Source: Henckelia pumila (Eukaryota > Streptophyta > Magnoliopsida > Lamiales > Gesneriaceae). Taken from it: a stretch of 64,000 nt of DNA. Each line of letters opens with the position of its first letter. The stretch's first letter is position 1. A program made the position numbers and the translations under genes. The notes beneath the pieces were generated by a model. It was not told the origin of the DNA and ran no database searches. It was given only the letters and a program-made list of their open reading frames with translations. Shown in pieces: positions 36,801-49,620 of this stretch. The stretch is from contig NC_133123.1 of the NCBI RefSeq assembly GCF_033568475.1, positions 133,644,930 to 133,708,929 of the forward strand. The letters run 5' to 3'.

Positions 36801-39800
36801 TTGACCAATTTCCTTGCCACTGGTATTGATGTTTAGACCTTGCATACGGTCTGTGATATAATCAACTGAAGATGAATTTCTCAACGTTTCTTGTGACCCT
36901 GCTCAGCAAAATATGGCTTTAATATAAAGAGCATGTTCAGCTTTAGTTATGGGGATGGCTTATGAAAAGATGGATACCTGTGAGTGTCTTGGGCGGACGT
37001 CCACGACCTCTCGAGACTGTGATCAATTGCGGCAACGCTTTATTTATACTGGACAATTTGTCAGATGTTTGTCCAGCAATCTGTCTCTTAATTGACACAT
37101 GGGCATGAGAATTTACTACATTTCCTCGAGTGGTAGAATCTCTTTCGGATGCAGACTCCATATTCCAGTTAGTGACACTAGCAAAAGTGTTGGTGCTTTG
37201 TGCTTGAGTGACGTGATTGGATGTTTTCTGTGCATTTTCTTTTGCGTGAAAATAAGGGGAAGTATGTTGCTGCTGAAACTTGTCTTCGAAATCTTTGGAC
37301 TTCATGTACTGGTTGCAACTGACCTTGTTGAGTTCATCGTTTTGAAATCCGGAGGTGCACTGTCCTTTAATGTCAGAATTTGGTAATCCATCATTCAGGT
37401 AAATTGCGGAGCTCTGTGCATGATGACGCTTACACTTTCTGTCCATTTGTCCTGTGTAATCTTCAACAGTTGTAATCCTAGAAGACATGCTGGATGTGGT
37501 TCCATGAATTATGCCTTCAATCCTCCTCTTTTTCATTGTCTCTGAAACATTTAGACATATTTTGCTGCTGTCACCGCTAGCATGACTCGTGTTTGAAGAC
37601 CACAGTTGAGATCCCATCAAGGTGACAGTTTGAGGTTGTCTTAGCACAGTCTGGGAATAATCTCTTTTGCATCCCTGATTCTCTTTGGCAGGCACCAAAT
37701 CTTCCAAAAGTTGAGTCATAGTGTGAAGATTTGGTTGCCTCATTCTGTCTAGGTTTGGTTCATTGGAATTTGCCTCGATGACAAGTTGAACCAGGTCTCC
37801 ACTCGTAAGTTGATGCAAGTGACTGTATCTATTTTGGCTACCATTTTGGTTGGTATTAGCATTAAGCGCATTCAAACTCCTCGCTATGGCATTCAATGTA
37901 TGGCCCTTTGAGGCAGGTGGTGAAGGTGTAGACGGAAGCGGCGACAACTCTGAAGGTGAGATATGATTCACCGATTGGACACGATTGTATAAATTCTCTA
38001 CTATATGTTGTGTACATCTGGCTGCCTTGTTCAAGTCTGTAACCCATTCTGTATTAGGAGAATCCGAGTTCAAATTTATAGGAACCTTGCTTCTTTCTTC
38101 GTTCTGTGTCTGGCTACCAACTTCTGTTGCCTGGCTGTCCTTTCCTACCCCAGTTTCTAAGTCAAAGTTCAGTGCTCTCCTGCATGATTTTGCAGTGGGC
38201 CCAACCTTAGATCTTTCAACATCCTTTGCAACATCAGTTAATGGAGTTGTCGAAGTTCCGGTGTCCTTTTTGTGCACATACTTTCTTTTTTCGGAAGGAT
38301 GTTTATCTGCAGCTTTGTTACTTGAAGCAGCAGACTTGGGAGTTCTTTTGGGTTTTCCTTCCACTATTACTTTTGGTCTATGCTTTTTCCTTTTGGGTGG
38401 TCTTTGCTGTGGTGTCTTGTTCAGATCAATTTCTCCATTTCCACCGTTGGAATGAATTTTTTCATTAGGTGGTGTCGAAATGACCGTAGATGATGTGCCT
38501 GGATTGCTGCCCAATGCATCATGCTTTCCCTCAATTATTTCAGAAGGCTGACTGCAGACAGCATCATCTTTCTTATGTTTTTCTGGAGTCAAGCAATCGT
38601 TTGCAAAGAACTTTGGTACTTGCATGGGCTGGATGCTTTTCATCTGCTTTTGCAGATCTGGTGTTACTGGCTCGAACTGAAAGGGCATGGTTCCACTTGA
38701 GGATGCCCCTTTTAATCTTTGGGGTAAGTTCAGGTTACAGTCAGCATGGTAAGAGACTGGAAATGTATCTGCCAAAATGAAGCATTATAAATTTATAATT
38801 GTTAAACTTGACTTTTTGAAGTCCTTAAAAACAGTAAATATACATTTCTATACGAAGTAGATACAATTTTTTGTGCTTAAAAAAATTGAAATTAGAAGCT
38901 GAGGGTCATATATAGTTCATACGCAATCGTAGAGTGAGAGATGATATAGTAAGGGTAACTAATAAGAAATATTGTCTTGTCATTTGAAACAGATGCACGG
39001 TTATTTGCTAAGAGTTCGGAAACATAAACCGTCAGACTAAGATTATCTGATTCAGACAAAAGAATAAGCTCAGATCATGCATCCAACTTATAATTTACTT
39101 ACTGGTCGAAATATGTTGTAGGTTGTGACCACCAAAATGCCAGTTTTCATTCAAGAGGTGATTTTGCAGGAGCATTGAACTGGTAGAACCATGCATCTTC
39201 CCATTGCTTCTGACCAGCGAATGTTGATTGATAATGGTGGAATTGCCTATAATACTTGCTGGTCTGTTGGGTGGGCCATTTGTTAGAGTGGTGCGTGGAT
39301 GTTTATTTGTTCCCATTAGTTCTGCCAGAGAATCAACTTTCTGAGGAGGAAGAACGTCTAAATTCTGCGCGTAAGAGCCGACCGTTCCACCATATTGATT
39401 CAAGATTCTGAGATTCTCAACTGGTGCAACATCTCTAAGACTATGCTCCAGCTCCCATCGTTTCTGCCCTACAAAACCGGTGGGATTCGATTCCTGAGGA
39501 ATCCTATTACAAGTCTCAACAAAGGTAAGATCTTGCACGCTGCACTCCTGATTCAAATCAATAAAACTGGTTGCATTTAAATTCGGGGGCAACCCATTGC
39601 AGGTTTCTCTGGGAGCAACTTGTTGACCAAGTTCCCCATGATTTAGGCCTACATGACTAAATGTATCGAAACCTGGAGGATTGAATCCTGGAGGCAGCCC
39701 ATTACTAATTTCATCCTGCAGGAACCCTGTGTAAATTCCCAGCAAATCGCTCCAATTTTCTGCTCCCACTGGATTCTGCTGCATTTCAGCCGCAACATGG

Positions 39801-39907
39801 CTTGATCTCTGCAAAACTGGCTTTTCTGGTGTTGGAGGAACCCAAATCTCCCCACTTTTCATAACTTTGTTTTCAAGGGGAATTGGCATTCCCCTTCCCT
39901 GGTTCAT
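30850..39907 (-). CDS. DME: DEMETER-like 5-methylcytosine DNA glycosylase/lyase
   Basis: Twenty coding exons join in phase to 1944 aa: 39907-39103, 38768-36978, 36898-36536, 35787-35697, 35618-34594, 34523-34204, 34119-34040, 33926-33842, 33764-33673, 33601-33533, 33437-33401, 33287-33205, 33080-32652, 32271-32235, 32152-32095, 31792-31653, 31548-31483, 31306-31192, 31112-31074, 30959-30850. The enzyme excises 5-methylcytosine in nuclear DNA for active demethylation. Seen: a basic DLNKTPQQRPPKRKK stretch; domain A (about 866-1030, DSFIARMHLVQ then FLTQNVSDHL); helix-hairpin-helix GLGLKSVEC with catalytic Lys and VDTNVGR with catalytic Asp (about 1500-1525); a 4Fe-4S cluster CX6CX2CX5C (about 1589-1605); a C-terminal domain ending FDQKTRAPRPL. 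Length and N terminus fit DEMETER (about 1.7-2.0 k residues) better than ROS1 or DML3. First ATG 39907. No damage seen. Confidence 0.96.
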
Positions 39908-40740
39908 ACTCAAACTTGCTGGCTCGATTTTCGAGGACACTTACCTAATCTGATTTGTATATTTGTGACACATATAGCAGCCCTACCTGAAATCCAAACC
40001 AATTTATCACTAGAACACGCAGCAAAACCACTATTATTGAAGATTCACATGTGAAAAGAATGCATATCCCCAAATCAAGATCAATTTAATAAATGCCATC
40101 TAATTCAGTTCCAAAAATCACATCTTTTCCTCTTTAAATGCTTCTTACATGCGTGTATCTATATGCTCCGTCTATGCAATTTCCGGGTTTTACAGACCCA
40201 GCTAGCTGAATTAGCAAATGCACGTTTAAATTAAAATTAAAATACCAAAAAAACAATACATAAACTCAAGATAGAAAAATTGGATCAAAACCAGGAAATC
40301 AGATACCGCCATAATTGGAGAACAAGAATAAATTGGAAGATTTAATTCCGAAATTAAATCACACCACGGTGGTAAAATCCATAAAATCTCAGTAATAATT
40401 ATCCCAGGTGATTCTGAGTAAAAATGCAATCACACACTGATACTGGTTTCTTTACACCATATATGAAAGCACGAAAATTTAATTAAAAATGTGTGACACA
40501 ATAATTTAGAAAAAAAAATAAATTTTTATTACATATAATTAAACCCATCGATCTCTCTGTATATCCATGTATGTATATATGTGAGTGTGTGTTTTTGTGT
40601 GTGTGTGCGTGTATTACCGAAGTCAATGCCGGAGAGCCAAGTCAGCTTTCGTTACAAGGAGAGTTTTAGAGAGAGAGACAAGAGAACAGTAGAGAGAGAA
40701 AGTAATAAAAAACAACAAAAGCTTGAACAGTGAGGTATCC
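39908..40740 (-). promoter_or_regulatory. 5' leader of the DEMETER-like gene with an untranslated first exon
   Basis: On the minus strand, 40740-40618 reads as a CT-rich leader (TCTCTCTCTCTAAAACTCTC) ending in a TTCG/GTAATAC donor at 40617. The leader intron contains a TG-rich microsatellite at about 40580-40613. A possible second untranslated exon begins after ATTTCAG near 39988. Transcription probably starts near 40740; no clear TATA box is seen. Confidence 0.5.
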
Positions 40741-40924
40741 TCTATTTTAAGAAGAACAAAGAAATGTGGTTAGGCAGATTGAGGAAATTTTCATTTTCAG
40801 GCCAGTCGAGCTTTGCTTATGGCCAAAATTAAATTTTGGGTTGTGCACTATAGGTTGCAATAAGATGGAGAAAATGTTAGGTGGGATGTTGGTTTTTAAT
40901 GGTGAAAATCTCGATTATATAAGC

Positions 40925-41133
40925 ATTGTTTGGTTTGATGTATTATTAATCTATGTATAACTTATCTTAATCAATTTCGCCTTATTTTTGTCATATTATT
41001 TATTTATTTATTAATTAATAATTTTACATCAATTAAATCAAATAAATTATAATCTATCCATCAAATCAAATAATGTATTAACTATTTTTTTTATTTATTT
41101 TTAATTTACATTATATTACTCAAACCAAACGGT
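40925..41133. mobile_element. Probable PIF/Harbinger (Tourist)-like MITE
   Basis: The ends ATTGTTTGGTTTGATGTATT (40925 on) and, reversed, ACCGTTTGGTTTGAGTAATA (to about 41133) form inverted repeats around AT-rich DNA of about 210 bases. The target duplication is not clear. It lies about 190 bases upstream of the putative DEMETER-like transcription start. Confidence 0.5.
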
Positions 41134-41790
41134 GACTTAGAATAGGCGATATCAAAAGTAATGCGGATTGTCGGTTTTGTAAATCGTGAAATCTCGGGTA
41201 TTCGTTTTGCTTTTATTATGAGAATCGTAGCGATTGCCATAATAGTGACGACTATATTACAAAAGTTTGCCGTATTTTATTACTCGAGTTAGTGAAAATG
41301 ACGACTATTTACGAAAGTTTTCCGTATTTTATTATCGAGAATAACGAGATTCATGTCGCTTTCGTAAGATAAAAGAAAAAGTACGAAGGTTTTTCCTCAT
41401 ATTATGGGGATTGATATTTTTATTTGAATATATAAAACTCGGATTATATTTGTGTGAATAAATGTATGTGTGTTTTTGTATTTCTAGCTGTGTTCATCTC
41501 ACGTGCGAAGCTGGATAATATTAACACACACATATATATATGGGAGAAAATTTCTATGAAAATTTACTATGAAATAAATAAAATTATTCTTACCAACCCT
41601 CCCGCTCCAATTGGTTCAAAACTTCGTCTAATGGTGTTTTCTATTTTGCAAGTTTGGAGTCCACTTTGTGAAATGACAAAATAACCATGGTATATATATA
41701 TATATATAATTCCTAACTTAAAAAATGACTACTTTCAATTATTGACTTATTGCATAACACTAGAAAACATTCTAGTCTAGAACCTCCAAT
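41134..41790. other. Intergenic region with a short direct repeat
   Basis: GTGACGACTATATTACAAAA and onward (about 41245-41292) recurs as AATGACGACTATTTACGAAA (about 41297-41340), a local duplication of about 45 bases. A (TA)9 run lies at 41691-41708. No gene is seen. Confidence 0.5.
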
Positions 41791-42656
41791 TAGGTGTGTT
41801 CATCGGTCGGTTCGGTTTTAATTTGTTTAATTTCGGTTCGGTTTTTCGGTTTTCGGTTTTCGGTTTCTAAAAAATGTAATCCGAAGTTAAACCGTTCTAC
41901 TTCGGTTCGGTTCGGTTTTTTTACTAAAGTGGACCGGTTTATACGGTTCGGTTTGATCGGTTTTATCAATATTAATAATACATAACACAACAAAATAAAC
42001 ATAAATTTCATCAATCATGTAATTTAAATACCCCAAAACACAACTTAAAGTTATAGTCATATAATGAAGAAAAACAATAACAAACAATATAAGAACAAAC
42101 ATCCAACCACAATCTTATAATATTTTTAAAAAAACAAAATAAATTTTTATACGGACTTATGGTTATTCCGATTTTGATACAAATATTAAAATTAATAATA
42201 TAAATACATTGTAAAATATAATATGTTTTTTACATGATTTTTTAGTAAAAACTTTAAAAATAAAGTTTAAATGACTTACATAAACAACAATCAACTAAAA
42301 ATTACATAAACAACAATCAATTAATCAACTATAAAATACATAAACAACAACAATGAATTAATAAACAAAAATCAACTAAAAATTATTCAAAATGATTATT
42401 TATTCACTAAATATCATCTCATAAGATATATAATATAAATAAAAAAATCTATATAAAATTATTGATTTAATTTAATTTCGGTTTTTTCGGTCGGTTCGGT
42501 TTTGACATATATAATCCAAAACCGAACCAAATAAACTTCGGTTTTCATATTTATATCCGAATTACAAAATATGGTTTTCGGTCCGGTTCGGTTTTTATTT
42601 TTTTTTGGTTTGGATTTCCGATTTTTTCGGTTTTATCCGAAATATGAACACCCCTA
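41791..42656. mobile_element. Non-autonomous hAT-type element, 866 bp
   Basis: Terminal inverted repeats TAGGTGTGTTCAT and ATGAACACCCCTA bound the element. Perfect 8-base duplications CCTCCAAT stand at 41783-41790 and 42657-42664, the hAT signature. The subterminal 100-150 bases on each side are packed with TTCGGTTCGGTTTT words. The core is AT-rich and has no transposase-like frame. Confidence 0.85.
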
Positions 42657-42908
42657 CCTCCAATACAAATTTATATCTATTAAAATTAAAATAAAATAAA
42701 ACTTTAATTCAATCTATACAAAAATGAACGAAGAGAAAGTAACTGATGTTTCATATAATTAAAAACTAAAATGAATGTGATTCTTTTCTTCATCACAAAG
42801 ATAGTGGATTCTGTCATTATTGAATTCGGGTTACAATTACTGGGACAATATATTTTTTTAAAAAAATTGAACAAATTTCCACCAAAGTTTGTAATAATGA
42901 CCTTTTAT

Positions 42909-42910
<2 letters not shown>

Positions 42911-42941
<31 letters not shown>
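42911..42941. repeat. (TA)n microsatellite
   Basis: An uninterrupted run of about 15 TA units in an AT-rich background. Confidence 0.95.
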
Positions 42942-42943
<2 letters not shown>

Positions 42944-45900
42944 TTCACTTTAATCAAGGGTATTATGGTCATTAATAGAAAGATTAGGAATCCTTGACAA
43001 AGTAGAGATGGCAGGAGCAAAATCACTTAGTAAACATTAATTGTAATTTTAAGTTTTGGTAAGACAAGTTGTGCTTACTAATTACTATGACCTGTTAACC
43101 AATTTAAGCATTAAATTGAGGGCCAATATTGTCATTTCCATTCTTGCCTGAATTTTAGTAGCGTGAAAAGCGTGCGGATCATGGCTCCACACATGTATCG
43201 CAACTCGAGAAACGTAAACCTGACACGGTTAATGTCATACAATAAATTTAATTATTTTTTTTTATAAATATTTTATAGAATTAAAATAATAAAATAAAAC
43301 TACCTAGGCTATATACACACAAACACACGTATAATAGATAATTATATATATATATGGATGCTTTTCAAGGATTAAAAGTTATGCGCGAGTGTAGTGATAT
43401 TTGTATTTTTTTGGTCCCACTTATTTAAGCTGAATTTTTTTCATCCATCAAATTCCGGTTATGTAGCTTCATTTTCATATTTAATATTAATTTTATTAAC
43501 TTTTTTTTACCAATAATATTTATTAAATTAAAATCATTAGGACAAAATAGAAAATTGTTTTATAAAATTTATCTTTTCAAATACTTTTTAATTTCTAAAT
43601 AAGCGTGACAAGAATTATTTTATGCTACACTCATGACAGAGAAATATAATTGAATACATCGGGTATTAATTAACATTAAATGACAAAATAGAAGGGGAAC
43701 TTATATGAAATAGAGTAGTCAAGGCCCGTTAATCTGATTTCGAATTAATTAAAACTGATGTGGTTATTTAATTGTAGGCGTTAGATTATTATTTTGTAGT
43801 GTGTTGATTCTCACAAATTTTTTTCTTTAAAGTCTTATGACTTGTATGGCCCCACCACTTTAGTATTTTTTCTAGTCAAAAAATGAGGATAAGTCAACTA
43901 ACAAAACTATTCATTTTCGATATTTTAAATGATATCATCAATTATTACGTTACAAGAAATTCAATATAAAAATTTCATTTACCAAATTACAATGTTATAT
44001 TAAATATAAAATCTTAAAATTCAATAGAAAAATCACATGATATAATTGATATAAATATGACTTCTGATATATAATAAAAATCTTCATCGTTATTCTATTT
44101 TTATTTATACCCATCACAATTTCTCCTCTATTTGAATGATAAATCGATACATTCTATAACATCCCGAGCTCAGCGCTCATATTTTGAGAAAATAGATATA
44201 TTTTTATTTAAAAAATTTATTTAAATAGTATTCCTTTTTTTCTCGTATGAAATCTAATAATATGTTTAACTACTATCTAAAATAGATAAACCTTCCGTCT
44301 CAATTATATTGTCCATATTTTTTTTTTATTTTCCAAATATATAGTCATATACCATATTTAGTAATATTTTTTTACACTTCTTTACTAATATACCCCTATT
44401 AACTACACTTTGAAAATTGTGCAATCATTTTTTAATACATTAAATAGAGATAACATAGAAAATTTATATAAAATTTGCTTTCCCAATATATTTTTCTTAA
44501 TTTGTGTGAAAATCCAAAAAAGATATTATATATGGGACGAAGGAAATATTAAATAATAATAATAACAATAATAAAATATTTTTTCTCGTGGTTCAATGAG
44601 GATCTCATCAAGACAAAATTTCAGTCAAATCATTGTAATGATTTAACATGTTTGTCACAATCAAATGACACCAATATCTTTCGAGTACGCTGAATGATAC
44701 GAGAATGTTGGTTAACTTCATCATATGTTGATGTATGTGTTTGATAATTTTATTCATGGTTTTGCGAAAAATAAGATGATGTTGTATAGATGATGTTTGA
44801 ATATTAATTTAAAAATAATATAAAATTGTACATAATTAAAAAAAATTAAAATTACTCATAATTAAAATTTTAAAGCTTATACATATTTTTAAAATTTTAA
44901 AAGCATAATTTAAAAAATAATACACAAATATAAAACCTCTTATAATTAAGACAAAATACATGATCATCTATTCGTCTCGTTCACTCTTTCATATTTTTCT
45001 AAATGAAATTTATTTTTAATTTTAATTTTTTGAATTTCTAATAATTTAAACAGATGGAAAGTTAACTGGAAAAATTCAATTAAAGATGTATCGAGTATTA
45101 AAATCAATCAAATAATAATTTTTATATATAAAAGTTTTGAGTAAGCCCTGGTTTTGGTGGAGATATTCAACTTATTTTTTTGAAAAATAAAATAATGTCC
45201 TGAGATTCTACCAATTTTCCATGGGAACTGAACACTAGAAATTTGGTAAGATAAGCATGCAAAAAAGAAATAGCAACTTACAACGAGCAGAAAAACAGTA
45301 ATTGAGTACCGAATACAGATTGAAATATTGCACCAAAAATGAAGATGAGTTACATGGAAAACAATACGACCACACAACTGAAACAAGCTGGGACTAAGCT
45401 CAATTCTCGAGCTTTAATGGAGCACCGTTGGATTATCTGTATGGTGAAAGTAAAGAGCGGTCTGAGACCGCCAGGAGAAACTGAGTATCACCTCATCTGA
45501 TGGCCGATATGCAGTAACAATAATGGAAACGATGTTTATCCCAATGATCCAACAAGATGATCAAAATGGAGTCGTCGACGGAGAGATGGGAAAGTTTATC
45601 GCAACGTGTTCTACCCACAAATTAGAAAGCCTGCAGCATATTTACAGAGGATAAGATGTCAGCAGAAAAATATTTATTGAATCAGATGGTCTACGGGTAA
45701 TAACCAAGTTCAACACTTGATCGGGCGATTCGCGAAGAGTCAATATGCTTGAGCAAAACTTCAAAGGCAGGATAAAAATTTTCCATTAACTGCTAGCCGA
45801 AAAGCCTTTAGTAAAATATGTTCATCTATGTAATTCAGGACTCTGCCTAAAATAAAAATGGTTATACTAGGTTGAGAGTCAGTCTCAAAGTATGCACATA

Positions 45901-46387
45901 AGTTGAAGGATTGATCTCAAAATACCATAGTGTCTGCCCCATAAATGACATTCACTGTGCCAGTCGAGCTCAACTTTGAGACTAAAGCCCGAAATACGAT
46001 CAGTACTTAATAAGAGGGGATAGATGATCTATGATAGAATAGCAAGCAATTACGATAATAGAAGAAAAAGGACAAGAGGTAAGGGGGCCATGATTATGGT
46101 GGATGTGCATAAAAAGAACAATTTTAAGAAGCACATTTCAGAAGAAAAGTGATCCTGAAATAAAAAAGGGAATGGAACCGCCAATTTTCACTGCTTCCAT
46201 TCTGATGATACTAAAAAAGAAACAGAATTTAGAAAATCTAACACAGCCATCACAATGTCGAAATTTCCCATGAATCAGATTATGATATATAATTACAAAG
46301 TACGATTCCAACGACAGAATCACGTATACCTTTTTCAATTTTATTCACTTAACAACTCTTTCAATAGGCTATGCATGCACCAATAAA
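42942..46387. other. AT-rich intergenic region holding a Stowaway-like MITE
   Basis: Apart from the element at 44289-44546, I see no gene. Bases 44156-44175 (CTATAACATCCCGAGCTCAG) resemble the start of a Gypsy LTR (TGTAACACCC type) but nothing else supports an element. Bases 45400-46380 are less AT-rich and may include the 3' untranslated region of the CMSS1-like gene. Confidence 0.45.
44289..44546. mobile_element. Stowaway-like MITE (Tc1/mariner), 258 bp
   Basis: The left end AACCTTCCGTCTCAATTATA and the reversed right end TTTCCTTCGTCCCATATATA are imperfect inverted repeats close to the CTCCCTCCGTCCC Stowaway consensus. TA dinucleotides flank both ends (44287-44288 and 44547-44548). The interior is AT-rich and non-coding. 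Confidence 0.7.
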
Positions 46388-49300
46388 TCATCTGCAGACG
46401 GATCCTTTAGACGGTTTTTGCACCACGGATGCAGATGAATTTTTCAAGCAATCACAGAACACTACATTCTGTGGATTTCCGGATATGACTTGTCTTATGG
46501 ATTTGATTGCATCGAAGTATGCACCATTAAAAGGGTATTCTAGTCCATCAATAACCTACAATCATGATCAAAATCGGAAAAGACAGACAGCGACTTAGAC
46601 ACCAAGCTGTTAATGAAGTAAACACATTTCAACAATATATTGAAGGATAAATGCCTTGGAGAAATTAAATAACAACTACCATGGAGTAATAACATAAAAG
46701 GTAGAAATTAGACTTTCAGATAGGTGTGAGGCGAGCAAAATTCCAAAATAACATGCCGAATCTATATACATCAGAAGTTCAATTAAGCTTATCCAGTGAT
46801 TAATGATTTGGCTTTAATACTGAAAAATATCGGTTTAATTGGTTTCATAAAATAATATTTTTAAAAGACTTGCTAAACCAAACCAACCAAACTTTTAAAA
46901 ATCAAACATCTTTCATATGATGTAGAAATATTTTTTTAGGTTGACCTATTTTGGTATCAAGTGATTATAATAATTTTGAATGGGTCTAATTTATTTTTAT
47001 GATTATTTATTAGACAAATTCTGGTTTTCAATACATGTCATCATTTATTTATTTATAAAAAAAAAGTTGGTTCATTTAATTTATCCTTTGTTTTGTCATC
47101 TAAGAAAAAATCGGTTACCTTGGTTGATCGACTGAAACAACTGATTTAAATCAGATCAGATCGATCAGTATGGTGTGATGAAAAGTAATTCGATTTAATC
47201 GTTTTTTAGCAATTGGTTCCATTGCACACCCCCTAACTTCTTAATGCTTAGACTAGGGGTTTAATATGCAAGTGCTGATACACTCAACTTCTGTGCCCGT
47301 ACAGCTGAATATAAACACTTTCATGAGGGTAATGCAGCGTTCATTTCACCATCAAATTACAAATATTGGGGTGAATTCTATTTCTTGGGAACTCTCTATG
47401 CAGGGATTTTTGTAGTTTTTTTTTTTTTAAATTTTACAGCAGTGTGTGTTTTATTTTAATTGTCTTTTCCCGTTACTACTAAAAGAAAATCAAATACATA
47501 AGAATATCATATCAGACGGAAAAGAACATACATTGCAACTAGTGAATGACAACTCTTCAGGGGAATGAAAAGTTCGATATTACCAGTAGCGAAATCCCAG
47601 ATGTATCAAAAGCCTTCAGGGAAAGAAGCTCCAAAAGTCTCTCCGGTGTAGAGACAATGAACTCCGGTTCACAGCTCTTCAAACTGTCAGAAAAGATGGA
47701 AAGATCAACGTTTAAACAGAGACAACGCGGTAATAAATATGCATGGGATTACTTCAAGTTCTCAAAGCAAAGTAGAAAACAGACATTGTGATGCACAACA
47801 AATTTGAGGGTCAACTATCCCACCTCCCAAATGAAAATACTATATTTGCCTCGCTTTTAGCTATATTTGTCTCTCACTAGCAAAATTATATCATATGAAT
47901 AAGACTGAAGGGAGATGCTAACCCATTAACTTGATGATCAATCGAAGCACCTGAATGAATACTCACAGTATGTATTCCAAGGGCCTTCAAAGGCTTGCAT
48001 ACTTCACGCACCTGAGTATGATGCAACAGGGAGACAAGTAAGCCAATGAGTCGATTTTGACTCAACAGATCTATAAGACTGGTTGTATGGTTGATCAAAA
48101 AATGATTATTGTAGCTGGCAGACCTTAGAAGCTTTCTCTCGTGTCGGCACGAGATATAGAAGAAAAGGACTGGTAAATGACAACCCTTCTTTCTCCTTCA
48201 TTGAAATGGTATCAGCAGCCGTTGATGCGATCCAAGCGATTTGCTCCATTGTCGAATAAGCTCTATCTGTTTCCAGGACATCTTTTCTGTTGGAATAACA
48301 ATTCCAGAACTCAATTCCCCATGCATAGGCAAAGAAAGGTTTGTCTCCTTCACTAACATAACCTTCACCATGCTCCAAAGCAGTCTGAATTGAATTCAGG
48401 CATGTGATCAAAAATTTCGACGGACACTCAGTTTTGTTTTCAAAACGGTTTTGTTTCGGAGCATGGTCGAGCATGTTCCTATTAATGATCTGGCAAGTTG
48501 GTTTCCCAACATTGATTGCAATTTCTGGACCCATAAAACTAAAAGGCTCAACAGATTCTGAGTGTCCACCACTCACTTCATGCGCTTGGGGATCTACATC
48601 AGAATCATCCCTGCATTTGGTCACTTTCTCTAGCATTCTGGCTTTCTTCTCCCCAGGCTTCTTTGCTTTAGAACTTCTCTTCCTTTTTTTCGTATGATCA
48701 ATTTTCCCATGGTTATCATTAAAAGGGTCCTCGGGAGATGGAAGGCTAAAGCACATGCCCTGCAAAAGCAACAACAAAAGAAAAACAGGATATTAAAAAT
48801 CATGAACAACAGTCACATCAATGATGTAGCATCAGTACCTTAATGGTTAACCGGTACTACATCAAAAGTTAATCAGAAGAAGTGTCAAACAAATATTAGA
48901 ATCCAAATAACAGATTCATATTCAACTACATCCACGCCGGACAAGAAAATTACTCCGTAGTGAAACTTACTATTTTTCACATCAAAGACACAATTTTGAA
49001 AATTTTATTTGGGGAATCCGAAAATAATTTGAAGCAAATCAGAACCAGATTGCACAGCGCACCTAACAAACAACAAAAATTTTAAATCCATGGTTCTACA
49101 CTTCTACTTCAAGGGGGAAAAAAGGCAAAATCTTTACTTCGAGATAACAATTAACATTCTATGACAGAAACACACCGTCTGCGAAAACAACATACACCAT
49201 AGGAAAAAAAACAAACAATTAACGAAGACAGGTCTTCACAATCTCAAGTCACCTGGCAGAGGCGGCGTTTGCCTGATTTGCGGCGGTTTTTGAATGCGAT

Positions 49301-49411
49301 AATAGCGGCGACGCGAGCAGAAACCTTAGAGGATGAATCTGTCGTGTCGTCTTGCTTTTTTCTGCTCTTTTTGTTCCTCCTCCTGCTTATCGAATCATCA
49401 CTTCTTCCCAT
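46388..49411 (-). CDS. CMS1/CMSS1-like ribosome-biogenesis protein
   Basis: Five exons join in phase to 383 aa: 49411-49253, 48759-48124, 48011-47923, 47683-47584 and 46555-46388. The start ATG at 49411 gives a basic N terminus (MGRSDDSISRRRNKKSRKKQ), and exon 2 has another Lys/Arg-rich nuclear-type tract (KKRKRSSKAKKPGEKK). The C-terminal half has the CMS1 family pattern, a DEAD-helicase-like fold without the Walker and DEAD signatures: FLLYLVPTREKASK, VSIHSGASIDHQVNG, EPEFIVSTPERLLELLSL and VVFCDCLKNSS. Yeast Cms1 and human CMSS1 belong to the 90S pre-ribosome/U3 group, so a nucleolar role is inferred. The last intron (1028 bases) holds GGTTTAATTGGTT-type transposon relics. No damage is seen. 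Confidence 0.9.
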
Positions 49412-49620
49412 TTCTGAAGGCTGCGAGCCAATGAACGAGGCGGTTTCTGCACTTCAGCCCATCAATATATGGGTTTTATGATACTGAGGCTATATTTGGT
49501 ATTTCGAGGCACGCCGTGGGTTTTTTTGTCATTTCCTACGGTAATAGGGTTTGGTGGGCTTTGAACAAATTGGGCTTAGGGTTGCGCTTGTTCGTAGTAC
49601 TTTTACTTTAGACTTATCAA
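49412..49620 (-). promoter_or_regulatory. Promoter of the CMSS1-like gene with telo-box
   Basis: On the minus strand, AAACCCTA lies at 49552-49545, about 135 bases above the start codon, with AACCCTAA near 49580-49574 and AAGCCCA motifs near 49562-49555 and 49576-49570. This resembles the NIFK-like promoter and suits a growth-linked ribosome gene. Confidence 0.5.

Noticed and set aside
44156-44190. Possible Gypsy LTR start (CTATAACATCCCGAGC)
   Set aside because: No matching LTR end, primer site or internal sequence follows.
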